From JAJFUG01 sp964473155 (lineage in GTDB: Bacteria; Gemmatimonadota; Glassbacteria; GWA2-58-10), in NCBI GenBank assembly GCA_964473155.1, contig CAYYNT010000035.1, forward strand, positions 1 to 41,931: a stretch of DNA of 41,931 nt, given 5' to 3'. This document shows, piece by piece, positions 7,753 through 16,896 of the stretch (position 1 is its first letter; every line of letters begins with the position of its first letter). The notes under the pieces are model-generated. The model was given only the letters and a program-made list of their open reading frames with translations. It did no database searches and had not been told where the DNA came from. The translations under genes and the position numbers were made by a program.

Positions 7753-9705
7753 ATGTCGATGCTGGGCAATTATTTCAAGGTGGCCCTCCGCAACATTCTG
7801 CGGCACAAGGTCCATTCCGCGATCAACATATTAGGCCTGGCGGTGGGGATGGCCTGCTGCCTGGTCGTAGCTCTGCCTGTTTATTACCACCTTTCTTTTG
7901 ACAGGTTTCATCGCAATTTCAACCGGCTCTGCCGGATCACCATAATCGCTAATTTAAAAGATCAGAAGCCAATTGGTCATGGCGGGTCATTCGGGCCGAT
8001 GGGCCGGGATTTCATGAACGATTACCCTGAGGTCGCCGGTTACGCAAGAATGTATATGGATCATGCCACTACACAGCTTCGCTATAAAACTACGAAGATA
8101 GAGGTCTGGAGCACCTGCTACAGTGAGCCGGCCTTTTTTGATCTGTTCAGCTTCGAATTTGAAGCCGGGGACCCCAAAACCGCTCTTTCCGCTCCCAACA
8201 ACCTGGTGCTTACTCGGGAAACCGCCCGAAGCCTGTTCGGAGACAAGGACCCGCTGGGCCAGATAGTAGAGTTGAACGAGGGAATGAGCGGCAAGATTAA
8301 GGAGTTCATGGTCTCGGGAGTCCTTAAGGACCTGCCGGACAATTCCCACATCCGGTTCGATATCCTGCTCCCGATCGCAAGCAGATGGACACAGGAGAGC
8401 CTGTCCAGTTATCAGAGCTATCCGGATTTTTTCACTTACCTCCTGCTCGCTCCAGGAACGGACTGCAAGGCGCTGGAGAGGAAAGCGGCCGGTTATTTCA
8501 AGGCGTACGACACCTGGCTGGCCGACCAACTGACATTGGTCCTGCAACCGCTTGGGAAAGTACATCTTCATTCGTCATACCTGAGATACGATCAGAACTA
8601 TCGCAAAAACGATATTTCCACTATCTATATTTTCTCGGCAGTGGTGATCCTGATCCTGGTTATCGCCTGCATCAATTTCGTCAACCTTTACACAGCCCGC
8701 TCCGCCGGCAGGGCCAGGGAGGTGGGAATCAGGAAAGTTGTGGGGGCGAATCGCAGGCAATTGATAATCCAGTTCATGTGTGAATCGATCCTGGTCTGTC
8801 TTTGCTCCATGATTCTCGCCCGCGCGATTCTTGATCTGGCTCAGATTCCGCTCATCGATTTTTTCGGAACTGAGCTTAATCTGGAGATGTTAAACACCCT
8901 GCCTGTTCTTGGGACTCTGGCGATCTTCACTGTCGTGCTGGGTATTCTTGCCGGCTGGTACCCGGCCTTGCTGCTGTCTTTACCCATGCCCCAGGAGGTG
9001 CTCAAGACCGCAGGCCGGGGCAGGGCTAAAGGATCGAGCCTGAGAAGAGCGCTGGTGGTTGCTCAATTCACCGCTTCTGTCATACTGATAGTTTGCAGCA
9101 TCTTTATCGGCAAGCAACTCCACTGGATCAACAGTAAGGATCTGGGATTTAAAAAAGACAATACCATAATTCTCAATGTGCCGCAGACTATCCTGGCAAA
9201 ACGCGAGGCAGTGCGGCAGGAATTGCTGTCCTGCCCCGAGGTCCTGGAGGTTTCCTATGCCGGGCCTGGTGACATTGGTCAGGGAATGCGGGGAGTCACT
9301 TTCCATTTCGAGGGGGAAAATCCGAACTCACAGAACATTACCAACGGTTTTGCAGTTGATTACAATTTCGTCAAATTCTACGGCCTCGACCTGATCGAGG
9401 GCCGGGACTTTTCGCCGGAAATGGGCGCCGACACGAGCGGGGCTTTTATTATAAACGAGAGGTTGAAGGAATCTCTGGGCTGGAATACCGCCGTGGGCAG
9501 GAAACTCTTGCTGGATGAAGACAAAGGCTCGGGACAGGATCTGGGATACAATCAGCAGCCGGGAGTGGTGATCGGAGTAGTCAGGGATTTCAATTTCAGG
9601 TCTTTGTATGAAGCGATGGAGCCACTCACCTTGTATGTCAAACCCTCGAGTTATTGCAAGGTGGCAATAAGGATCAAGCCCGGGAAACAGTCCGAGACAA
9701 TTTAA
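7753..9705 (+). CDS. FtsX/MacB-type ABC permease, 5' part cut by an in-frame stop (copy 5)
   Basis: Starts at ATG 7753 six bases after AAGGAG. The first 650 residues hold TM1, the first periplasmic domain, the first FtsX domain (RAREVGIRKVVGAN), the fifth helix and the second periplasmic domain. TAA at 9703-9705 then ends translation, although the same frame continues with the expected family sequence to 10188. In copy 2 the aligned codon is Gln, so a CAA to TAA change is the simplest origin; a Glu codon is also possible. The truncated protein would lack the last three helices and probably cannot act as a normal permease. Confidence 0.88.
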   Translation: MSMLGNYFKVALRNILRHKVHSAINILGLAVGMACCLVVALPVYYHLSFDRFHRNFNRLCRITIIANLKDQKPIGHGGSFGPMGRDFMNDYPEVAGYARMYMDHATTQLRYKTTKIEVWSTCYSEPAFFDLFSFEFEAGDPKTALSAPNNLVLTRETARSLFGDKDPLGQIVELNEGMSGKIKEFMVSGVLKDLPDNSHIRFDILLPIASRWTQESLSSYQSYPDFFTYLLLAPGTDCKALERKAAGYFKAYDTWLADQLTLVLQPLGKVHLHSSYLRYDQNYRKNDISTIYIFSAVVILILVIACINFVNLYTARSAGRAREVGIRKVVGANRRQLIIQFMCESILVCLCSMILARAILDLAQIPLIDFFGTELNLEMLNTLPVLGTLAIFTVVLGILAGWYPALLLSLPMPQEVLKTAGRGRAKGSSLRRALVVAQFTASVILIVCSIFIGKQLHWINSKDLGFKKDNTIILNVPQTILAKREAVRQELLSCPEVLEVSYAGPGDIGQGMRGVTFHFEGENPNSQNITNGFAVDYNFVKFYGLDLIEGRDFSPEMGADTSGAFIINERLKESLGWNTAVGRKLLLDEDKGSGQDLGYNQQPGVVIGVVRDFNFRSLYEAMEPLTLYVKPSSYCKVAIRIKPGKQSETI

Positions 9706-10188
9706 TTTCTGGAACAGAAATGGAGCCTCTATGACCCGTCGAACACTTTCGGTTACGATTTTCTGGATGAGAATATTGCCCGCCAGTACAACTCGGAACA
9801 CAGGTCTGAAACTCTTGTCGTAGCTTTTTCCCTGTTGGCTATTCTCATCGCCTGTCTGGGGCTTCTGGGACTCATTTCCTACGCTGCCGAGCGGAGAACC
9901 AAGGAGATAGGTATCCGCAAAACACTCGGGGCCTCGACATTTGATATTGTTCTGCTGCTCTCGCGCGAGTTTATGCTCCTGTTGGGGATTTCCATCCTGA
10001 TCGCCTGGCCGGTGGCCTGGTATCTGGTCAAAAAATGGCTCGAGAAATTCGCCTACCGCATCGAGCTTGATTGGTACACGTTTATTCTGGCTGGTGCAGT
10101 AGCCATGATTATAGCCGCTCTCACGGTTGGTCACCAGGCGTTGAAAGCAGCAAAGTCCAACCCGGTGGAGGCGTTGCGCTACGAATAG
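9706..10188 (+). pseudogene. C-terminal part of copy 5 beyond the internal TAA
   Basis: In the same frame as the upstream part and directly after TAA 9703-9705, the sequence reads FLEQKWSLYDPSNTFGYDFL, then the last FtsX domain with RTKEIGIRKTLGAS and the tail NPVEALRYE. Only one codon separates it from a complete gene of about 811 residues. An internal TTG near 9835 could in principle restart translation but has no clear ribosome site. The break is therefore a nonsense mutation or a base-call error. Confidence 0.86.
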
Positions 10189-10271
10189 AAATATTAGTTT
10201 CAGGAGAAGCCTGTGTTCGAGAACTACTTTAAAATCGCCCTGCGTAACCTGATGCGGCACAAAGTCTACTC
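10177..10271 (+). repeat. Spacer-plus-gene-start repeat, copy B
   Basis: Partner of 2832-2926, with one mismatch in 95 bases. It covers the end of copy 5, the spacer AGAAATATTAGTTTCAGGAG and the start of copy 6. Confidence 0.85.
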
Positions 10272-12639
10272 GGTGATAAATATCCTGAGCCTGGCTCTGG
10301 GTATGGCCAGCAGTATGGTCATTGCGCCGCAGATTTTCTACCACATCTCTTTCGACCGGTTCAACCGCAACTATGACCGGATCTGCCGGGCTTATCTGCA
10401 TCTCGAATTCCCCGGCCAGAACCCGACCGACAATTGCGGGACTTTCGGCTGGCTGGGCCGGGATATGAAAGCGGAATTCCCCGAAGTGCAGGGCTACGCC
10501 CGGATTTACAAATTACAGGATGAGGTTATCGCCCGTGTCGGGGAGACGGAAATCGGGATTCCGGCTTTGTGCTACAGCGAGAATTCGCTGTTTGACCTGT
10601 TCAGCTTCGAGTTCGCCGAGGGCAGCGCCGACGGCGCCCTGTCCGAGCCCACCGGAATGGTGCTCAGCCAGGGAACAGCGGCAAGCCTGTTCGGCGCTGA
10701 AAAAGCCCTGGGCCGCTCAGTTACCCTGAATGGCGCCGAGGAATACAAGGTGACCGCGGTGTTGAAAGAAATTCCTCGTGACTCGCACCTGCGTTTTGAC
10801 ATGCTGGTCCCGATCACCCGGCGCTGGCCGCTCGAAACTCTGGAAAGCTACCAGAGCATGCCGGACCACTACACCTACCTTCTTCTCGCCCCCGGAGCAA
10901 GTTACCGCGAGCTGGAGCGGAAAGCCACCGGCCTGTTAAAACGGGTGCAGTTACCGGGGATCGATATAACAAAGGGCGCCGGGATCGGCCTGCAGCCGCT
11001 CAGTAAAGTTCATCTCTATTCGAGTCATCTGGAGTATGACAACCTGCACTGGCGCAAGGCCGATATCACTTACATCCTCATCTTTTCAGCCGTGGGCCTG
11101 CTGATGCTGGTGGTGGCCTGCATCAATTTCATCAACCTGGTCACGGCGCACTCTACGCACCGTGCCCGGGAGGTGGGGGTGCGTAAGGTAGTCGGGGCGA
11201 GCCGTACCCAGCTTATCCGTCAGTTCCTCTGTGAGTCGATACTGATAAGCCTGTTAGCCGTGATCGCGGCACAAGCTCTGATCGAGATCAGCCGGCCGCT
11301 GCTGGAGCAGTTTATGGTCAGCAGCCAGGATATCAGTTATGCCGGGGGCTGGCGTTTTTTCCTGCTGATGACCGCTGTGACTGTCGTGGTGGGGTTGCTG
11401 TCCGGTTGGTACCCGGCCCTGTTCCTGTCGCTTCCGCGCCCCCAGGACGTGCTGAAAGGCGCGGCCGGAGTCGCCGCGGTAAAAGGGTTGGGCCTGCGCC
11501 GGGCGCTGGTGGTGGTACAGTTCGCGGCCTCGATTTTTCTGATCGTCTGCAGCCTGTTCGTAGCCAAGCAACTGCGCTGGATCAGGCAGCGGAATCTGGG
11601 TTTCAACCGGGAACAGGTGCTGACTATCCGGATGAATCCCGAGATTCAGGCCCGGTACGAAACTGTCCGGAGTGAGCTGCTGGACGCCGGGTCGGTAACC
11701 GGCGTGTGCGCCTCGGGAATCTCACCGCTGGGTAAGGGCATCGCCGGTGCGATCATGCATTTCGAGGGGCAGACGCAGGGCGAACTCTGGCTGGTGCGCT
11801 ACATGTCGGTGGACCCGGAGTTCATCCCGTTTTTCGGGCTGGAGCTGACCGAGGGCCGCCCATTCTCCTCCGAAATGGGAGCGGATACAAGCGGAGCTTA
11901 TATCATCAACGAGGCATTAAAGCGCAAACTGGGCTGGGACAAGGCGGTGGGGAAAAAATTCTGGCTGGACACAAAAGCCGGAGCGGGTCTGGAGTTTGAA
12001 AATTACGCGCCCGGCCGGGTGATCGGGGTGGTCAAGGATTTCAATTTCAGCTCCCTGCACAACCCGATAGAGCCGCTGGCCCTGGTGGTGCGGCCCTCTG
12101 ATTTCTATTACCTCTCGGTAAGGCTCAAGCCGCAGGATGTGCAGGGATCGCTGGTTAATGTGGGAAAGACCTTGAAACGTCTGGACCCCGACGGCGCTTT
12201 CGAATCCTGGTTCCTGAACGACGACCTTGAGTGGAATTACAGGGACGAGACAAATGCCGGACAATTGCTGACAGGCTTCACGGTGCTGTGTGTCCTGATC
12301 GCCTGCCTGGGGCTTTTGGGGCTGGTTTCCCTGGCCGCGGAGCGGCGCACCAAGGAGATCGGTATCCGGAAAGTCCTTGGGGCCTCGATGTTCGACGTAA
12401 TCCTGCTGCTGTCGCGTGAATTCATGGCCCTGCTGAGTATTGCGATCCTGATTGCCTGGCCCGCGGCCTGGTGGATTATGAACCGCTGGCTGCAGAATTT
12501 CGCCTACCGGACCGACCTGGACTGGTACACGTTCGTTCTGGCCGGAGTGATCGCCCTGGCGGTGGCCGCGGCCACGGTAAGCTTCCAGGCGGTCCGGGCC
12601 GCCACCGCCGACCCGGTGCGGTCTCTGCGGTACGAGTAG
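10213..12639 (+). CDS. FtsX/MacB-type ABC permease (copy 6)
   Basis: Intact, 808 residues, starting at GTG 10213 after AGGAGA. Same eight-helix, two-FtsX architecture as copy 3, and closely similar along its whole length. One feature of the first FtsX domain is a small change in the usual INLATARS motif to INLVTAHS. The second periplasmic domain includes KGIAGAIMHFEGQ, also seen in copy 3. Near-identical stretches with copy 3 occur at the start, around 11226-11297, around 11690-11750, and over the last 324 bases, separated by more diverged parts, which suggests repeated conversion rather than one recent duplication. The substrate is unknown. Confidence 0.92.
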   Translation: MFENYFKIALRNLMRHKVYSVINILSLALGMASSMVIAPQIFYHISFDRFNRNYDRICRAYLHLEFPGQNPTDNCGTFGWLGRDMKAEFPEVQGYARIYKLQDEVIARVGETEIGIPALCYSENSLFDLFSFEFAEGSADGALSEPTGMVLSQGTAASLFGAEKALGRSVTLNGAEEYKVTAVLKEIPRDSHLRFDMLVPITRRWPLETLESYQSMPDHYTYLLLAPGASYRELERKATGLLKRVQLPGIDITKGAGIGLQPLSKVHLYSSHLEYDNLHWRKADITYILIFSAVGLLMLVVACINFINLVTAHSTHRAREVGVRKVVGASRTQLIRQFLCESILISLLAVIAAQALIEISRPLLEQFMVSSQDISYAGGWRFFLLMTAVTVVVGLLSGWYPALFLSLPRPQDVLKGAAGVAAVKGLGLRRALVVVQFAASIFLIVCSLFVAKQLRWIRQRNLGFNREQVLTIRMNPEIQARYETVRSELLDAGSVTGVCASGISPLGKGIAGAIMHFEGQTQGELWLVRYMSVDPEFIPFFGLELTEGRPFSSEMGADTSGAYIINEALKRKLGWDKAVGKKFWLDTKAGAGLEFENYAPGRVIGVVKDFNFSSLHNPIEPLALVVRPSDFYYLSVRLKPQDVQGSLVNVGKTLKRLDPDGAFESWFLNDDLEWNYRDETNAGQLLTGFTVLCVLIACLGLLGLVSLAAERRTKEIGIRKVLGASMFDVILLLSREFMALLSIAILIAWPAAWWIMNRWLQNFAYRTDLDWYTFVLAGVIALAVAAATVSFQAVRAATADPVRSLRYE
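12292..12615 (+). repeat. Near-identical 324-bp tract shared with copy 3 (copy B)
   Basis: Partner of 4953-5276; the only mismatch is at 12579. It encodes the last FtsX domain from Val-Leu-Ile-Ala-Cys to Thr-Ala-Asp-Pro. Confidence 0.9.
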
Positions 12640-12664
12640 ACAATATTAATTCAAGGAGAAACCT

Positions 12665-15058
12665 GTGTTCGGGAATTATTTAAAGATCGCCATTCGCAAC
12701 CTGCTGCGGCACAAGGTTTATTCGGTGATCAACATTTTCGGCCTGGCGGTGGGAATGGCCGCCTGTATCGTGATCCTGCTCTGGGTGCGTTTCAACCTGT
12801 CCTTTGACCGTTTCCACAGCAACGCCGGCCGGATCTGCCAGTTGTTTGAACACCAGAACTTCCCTGGAAGCAATCCCAGAGAAACAGATTGCACCATGCC
12901 TGCGATGGGCCCTGCTCTCAAAAGCGACTACCCTGAGGTGGAGGAGTTTTGCAGGATAAAGGAGGTCCCTGATTACCTGGTGGTGTGGAACGGGGACAAG
13001 GGTTTTACGGCGGACAATGCTCTGCTTACCGATCCATCGTTTCTGAAGATCTTCGATTTCCGCCCGGTGTCAGGCCGTCTAAAAGGGGCGATGGATGATC
13101 CCAACAGCCTGGTCTTGACCGTTGAGTTCGCCCGGAAAATTTTTGACGGCGCGGATCCGGTCGGCAAGACTCTGGAGGTTTGCTATAAAGATCAGCGCGT
13201 CAGTTTACAGGTGTCCGCTGTAATCGAGTCACCACCGGCCAACTCATCCCTGCAATTCGATCTGGTAGCCCCTCTCAGCGTGAAGGAACAATCCTCTCCC
13301 GGTTGGCTCAGCCAGTGGGGTTCCAACGAACCCTATACGTACCTGCTGCTTTCACCTGGAGCCGATTATAAAGTTTTGGAAAAGAAAATCGACCGGGAAT
13401 TGCTGGCCCGTTATAATCCGGCGAGTGACAAGTACATCGGCCTCTACCTGCTGCCTTTGAAGCAGGTGCGACTCCGCTCGCCGCTTACCAGCGGCCCGTC
13501 TTTAAGCCAGTTGCTGCTGTTTGCCGGGATCGCACTGGTGATCCTGCTCGTGGCCTGTATCAATTTTACTAACCTGTCGCTGGCCAGGCTCTCGGGCCGG
13601 GCCAGGGAGGTGGGCCTGCGAAAAACTGTCGGGGCAAGCCGCTTCCAGCTTATCTGTCAGTTTCTCGTGGAGTCGATGCTGCAGACCATGCTGGCCCTTC
13701 TCCTGGCAATTGTCCTGGTCGAGCTGGCCTTGCCCTGGCTGAATCCACATCTGGGCTACACTCTCAGGTTCAATTATCTGACTGACTGGCTGCTGCCGGT
13801 TCTTGTTTTACCGGCGGCTCTGTTTGTGGGTATTCTGACCGGGCTCTATCCATCGCTCATTATCTCCTCATTCCGGTTGACCTCGATCCTGAAAGGTCAG
13901 TCCGGCCCCGGTCCAGGCAGACACACCCTTCGGCGCGCTCTGATCGTCGCGCAGTTCACGGTCTCGACAGTGTTGATCATCGGGACCATGATTACGGTCC
14001 GTCAGCTCGATTACCTTCTGCACAAAGATATCGGTTTGGACAAAGAACAAGTGGTCTGCCTGCCGCTTAACACGGAAATGAGCAACCGGTTTGAAAGCCT
14101 TCGGACGGAACTGCTTCAGCAGCCGGGAGTTGTAGCCGTCACGGGGCAACGGCACGGGCTCTGGGGACGAATGCACACCACAACGAGACTCGGATTTGAA
14201 GGGCAAGTGGCCGGATCTTTCGAGTCCCAGTACCTCGAATACCTTCTGGTCGATTATGACTTCATCCGCTTTTACGGTCTGAAGCTGATCTCTGGACGGG
14301 ATTTCTCACGGGATTATTCCAGCGATCCGATGCACAGTTTCGTCATTAATGAAACACTGGCGCAGAAAATGGGCTGGGATCCCGAGGCAGCTATCGGCAA
14401 GCGTGTCTCGATCAATTCTCCTGAACCCGGCCAGGTGATCGGCGTGGTGAAGGATTTCCACTTCCGTTCGCTGAATGAGTTGATAGAGCCGTTCGCGATG
14501 GTGGTCCCCGAACCTGGGGCGCTGGGATTGGCCGCGGTCCGGATCGCGCCGGGCCGTGAGGCGGAAGTGCTTAAGTTCCTGGAGTCCAGGTGGAGGGAAC
14601 TGATGCCCGAACGCCCCTTCGAATATACATTTCTCGATCAGGACTTCAACCGCCAGTTCGAGACCTACCGGCATTCCATCGTGATCGTCGGCCTGTTTTC
14701 CGCCCTGGCCTTGTCGATTGCCTGTCTGGGACTGATGGGGCTTATCGCGCTGGCGGCCGAGGCTCGCACAAAGGAAATCGGCGTGCGCAAGGTGCTGGGG
14801 GCCACAGTGGCGGATATACTGCTGCTCTTGTCGCGCGAGTTTCTTCTGCTGCTGGGCCTGGCCCTGCTGATCGCCTGGCCGGTCGCCTGGTATGTGATGA
14901 ACCGCTGGCTGCAGAATTTCGCCTACCGGATCGATCCGGGCTGGGACACGTTTGTCCTGGCCGGAGTGATCGCCCTGGCTGTCGCCGCGGTCACGGTGAG
15001 TTTCCAGGCGCTCAGGGCCGCCACGGCCGACCCGGTGGAGTCACTTCGTTATGAGTGA
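12665..15058 (+). CDS. FtsX/MacB-type ABC permease (copy 7, last of the array)
   Basis: Intact, 797 residues, starting at GTG 12665 six bases after AAGGAG. TM1 is near residues 18-42, the first FtsX domain carries RAREVGLRKTVGAS, the second RTKEIGVRKVLGAT, and the tail is DPVESLRYE. The periplasmic parts are distinct from copies 3 and 6, so it probably has a different ligand or partner if the copies are specialised. Part of the C-terminal coding sequence (around 14896-14930 and 14957-14982) is close to copies 3 and 6. It ends the array; the next gene, 39 bp on, is a secreted protein of another family. Confidence 0.92.
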   Translation: MFGNYLKIAIRNLLRHKVYSVINIFGLAVGMAACIVILLWVRFNLSFDRFHSNAGRICQLFEHQNFPGSNPRETDCTMPAMGPALKSDYPEVEEFCRIKEVPDYLVVWNGDKGFTADNALLTDPSFLKIFDFRPVSGRLKGAMDDPNSLVLTVEFARKIFDGADPVGKTLEVCYKDQRVSLQVSAVIESPPANSSLQFDLVAPLSVKEQSSPGWLSQWGSNEPYTYLLLSPGADYKVLEKKIDRELLARYNPASDKYIGLYLLPLKQVRLRSPLTSGPSLSQLLLFAGIALVILLVACINFTNLSLARLSGRAREVGLRKTVGASRFQLICQFLVESMLQTMLALLLAIVLVELALPWLNPHLGYTLRFNYLTDWLLPVLVLPAALFVGILTGLYPSLIISSFRLTSILKGQSGPGPGRHTLRRALIVAQFTVSTVLIIGTMITVRQLDYLLHKDIGLDKEQVVCLPLNTEMSNRFESLRTELLQQPGVVAVTGQRHGLWGRMHTTTRLGFEGQVAGSFESQYLEYLLVDYDFIRFYGLKLISGRDFSRDYSSDPMHSFVINETLAQKMGWDPEAAIGKRVSINSPEPGQVIGVVKDFHFRSLNELIEPFAMVVPEPGALGLAAVRIAPGREAEVLKFLESRWRELMPERPFEYTFLDQDFNRQFETYRHSIVIVGLFSALALSIACLGLMGLIALAAEARTKEIGVRKVLGATVADILLLLSREFLLLLGLALLIAWPVAWYVMNRWLQNFAYRIDPGWDTFVLAGVIALAVAAVTVSFQALRAATADPVESLRYE

Positions 15059-15097
15059 TGTTGCTGGCATCCTTTTCAATTTTTCGGGGCTGCTTTT

Positions 15098-16582
15098 ATG
15101 CGTAATCTCATCCTGTTTCATATGCTCGCAGGGCTGATATCGGTTCAGGCCGCCCTTGCCGATGACCGCGACATTTCCACGGCCGGGTCGGATACATTCC
15201 TTTCTGCCTCATCGGCAGATACGCTGATTGATTCAGGAGCCGGGAAACTGAGGAAGATTTTCTCCCTGAAAAGCATCATCAAGGACATCCCTGACGGGAT
15301 GATCGCCGGCGCAGTATTTGACCATAAGCAAAGACTTTACGTTGCGACTTACGGAATTGGCAGATTTGAGGCGTGGACTATAGGCAAGAAACCCATCTAC
15401 AGGATAGAAACCGATGGCAGTGTTTCCGTGTTTGCGGAGGTGACGTGCGGTCTGCTGAAAATTCTCGGGGTAGACGCGGCCAATTCAATTTACGTTACAG
15501 TCACAAACGGCATGAACGCCACAACCGGCACTGATATTTTCAAAATTACGGAGGACGGGGAAATATCACCTTATGCCACGGGATATTATCAACCATGCAG
15601 CGGAATTTTCGATCCGGATGGGAATTTATATTTTGTGGACGCGCAGCAGAAAAAAATCTTCAGAATCACTCCACAGAATACCGAATCGGTGATTCTCGAC
15701 ATCAATACCAGCAGCCTGTCGGCAGGACTGCTGTTCCATGGGATGGCTTTCGACAGCAGTTTCAGCACCTGTTATTTAGTCGGTTACGCCCTTGGCTATG
15801 GAAAGGTCCTGCGATGCAGCGTATCAAGGGATTGGCGGATGGGGCCTCTTTCCTCGATCTGCAGCCTGCCCTCGCCGGCATTTGCCTGGGTGGACAGAAA
15901 AAACGTTGTTTACGTTACTTGCGTTCAGAACCAGATAGCCAAAATCTCACCGGATGGAAGCTGGAAGCTTTACAACAATACATTGTATGGCAGCATGCTG
16001 GATGATTTCAACAGGACGATGTACATCATCAGTCCCGATTGCCAGTTGTACCAGATCCTGGATGAAGCGTCAGTTCCTGTTGACAGCGGAGGCGCTGACT
16101 ACAATGCCGCCCCGAGGATAATCGATTTTTCACTCGGGCGGGATAGCCTCTCCTGCGGCAGTTGCCTGGGCTTTGCCCGGGTTGAGGACGAGTCATGCTG
16201 CGATGTGAGGATGTTTATTCTTCATGACGGGAAAAGCGACAGTCTGATACTGGAACGGGATAGTCGAGATTCAAGCTTTTACAGCCTGGCTTTCGATGGT
16301 TACAGCCGGGGAGACAGCCTGGCTGTCTGGCTGCTGGCTGTCGATGAGCAAAACATGAAAGCCCTGTCCGACACAATTGATTTCTGTTTCATGCCTTTTA
16401 TGGCCAGCGACCTGGATGATGACGGAGGGTTGGATGTCCTTGACTTGCTCGCGTTTCTTCGAATTCTCTCCGGCTCGGCGCAACCCTCGGCATGGCAGCG
16501 TTGCAGCGGAGATATGGACAGCAATGGTACACTCGACATATTCGACATGCTGGCCATGCTGAAACTGTTGGCCTCAAATTGA
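15098..16582 (+). CDS. Secreted beta-propeller-like protein with C-terminal dockerin-like domain
   Basis: 494 residues with a signal peptide (about 1-21, cleavage near AALA-DD). Residues about 55-330 contain repeated short motifs such as DHKQRLYVATYG, FDPDGNLYFVDAQ and DRKNVVYVTCVQ, as in SMP-30/NHL/Vgb-like six- or seven-bladed propellers. A linker of about 100 residues follows. The last 60 residues carry two EF-hand-like calcium loops, DLDDDGGLDVLDLLAFL and DMDSNGTLDIFDMLAML, the pattern of type I dockerin repeats. The ribosome site before ATG 15098 is weak. It may be co-transcribed with the permease array (39 bp gap). Ligand or enzymatic activity is not apparent. The dockerin may bind a cohesin-type partner or simply stabilise the C-terminus with calcium. 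Confidence 0.8.
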   Translation: MRNLILFHMLAGLISVQAALADDRDISTAGSDTFLSASSADTLIDSGAGKLRKIFSLKSIIKDIPDGMIAGAVFDHKQRLYVATYGIGRFEAWTIGKKPIYRIETDGSVSVFAEVTCGLLKILGVDAANSIYVTVTNGMNATTGTDIFKITEDGEISPYATGYYQPCSGIFDPDGNLYFVDAQQKKIFRITPQNTESVILDINTSSLSAGLLFHGMAFDSSFSTCYLVGYALGYGKVLRCSVSRDWRMGPLSSICSLPSPAFAWVDRKNVVYVTCVQNQIAKISPDGSWKLYNNTLYGSMLDDFNRTMYIISPDCQLYQILDEASVPVDSGGADYNAAPRIIDFSLGRDSLSCGSCLGFARVEDESCCDVRMFILHDGKSDSLILERDSRDSSFYSLAFDGYSRGDSLAVWLLAVDEQNMKALSDTIDFCFMPFMASDLDDDGGLDVLDLLAFLRILSGSAQPSAWQRCSGDMDSNGTLDIFDMLAMLKLLASN

Positions 16583-16603
16583 TGCTCCATGAAGAGCATT
16601 CCT

Positions 16604-16728
16604 CGCCTTCAGCCGAAGACTTTATTATGCCCCGAAAGGGCCTGTCTTTGTTTTTCCCAGCGGCTGCGCTGTACAGGATTATATCCGGTCGAGCGTGTCA
16701 GCCGCTAAAAATCTTCCGGCTTCAGGCG
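16604..16728. repeat. Fold-back (imperfect inverted repeat) element
   Basis: Arms of about 21-23 bases (16604-16624 and 16706-16728) are imperfect reverse complements, and a nested perfect 8-bp pair AGCGGCTG/CAGCCGCT lies at 16659-16666 and 16699-16706. The structure sits just after the stop codon of the preceding gene. It may be a miniature mobile-element remnant or act as a terminator, though no clear T run follows. The rest of 16729-16854 is A/T-rich and shows no gene. Confidence 0.55.
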
Positions 16729-16854
16729 GTAATAGTTCATTGATTTAATGTTTTGAATACTTGTAATATTTTGATTATTTAAAATCTTGCTTTGGCAATT
16801 GGCCGGACGGACCTTGCTGAATTTTAAGAACTTAAGATAACTTCGAAAATACGT

Positions 16855-16896
16855 CTTACAAGCAGGAGGTCACTGGTTCGATCCCAGTAGCGCCAG
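16855..16896 (+). pseudogene. 3' half of a tRNA-Val(TAC) gene (scar, not functional)
   Basis: Starting at the anticodon loop CTTACAA (U33, anticodon TAC), the sequence continues as the 3' anticodon strand GCAGG, variable loop AGGTC, a perfect T-arm ACTGGTTCGATCCCAGT and the acceptor strand AGCGCCA. The 5' neighbour (ACGT) cannot pair with GCAGG, and no D-arm or 5' acceptor strand lies upstream, so the 5' half is absent. A break at the anticodon is where many tyrosine-recombinase elements integrate. The next base is G instead of the A expected at the discriminator position, and the last bases may be shared with the truncated symporter gene alongside. Confidence 0.8.

Noticed and set aside
9703..9705. 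Reading TAA as a sense codon (recoding)
   Set aside because: TAA and TAG end several other intact genes in the window in the normal way, and no recoding signal was seen; mutation or sequence error is simpler.
9328..10401. 357-codon minus-strand frame across the copy 5 break
   Set aside because: It spans a gene border and a spacer antisense to conserved permease sequence; GC-rich codon bias explains the long shadow frame.
16855..16896. A functional tRNA-Val gene
   Set aside because: The 5' half (acceptor strand, D-arm, 5' anticodon strand) is missing upstream, so no cloverleaf can form.
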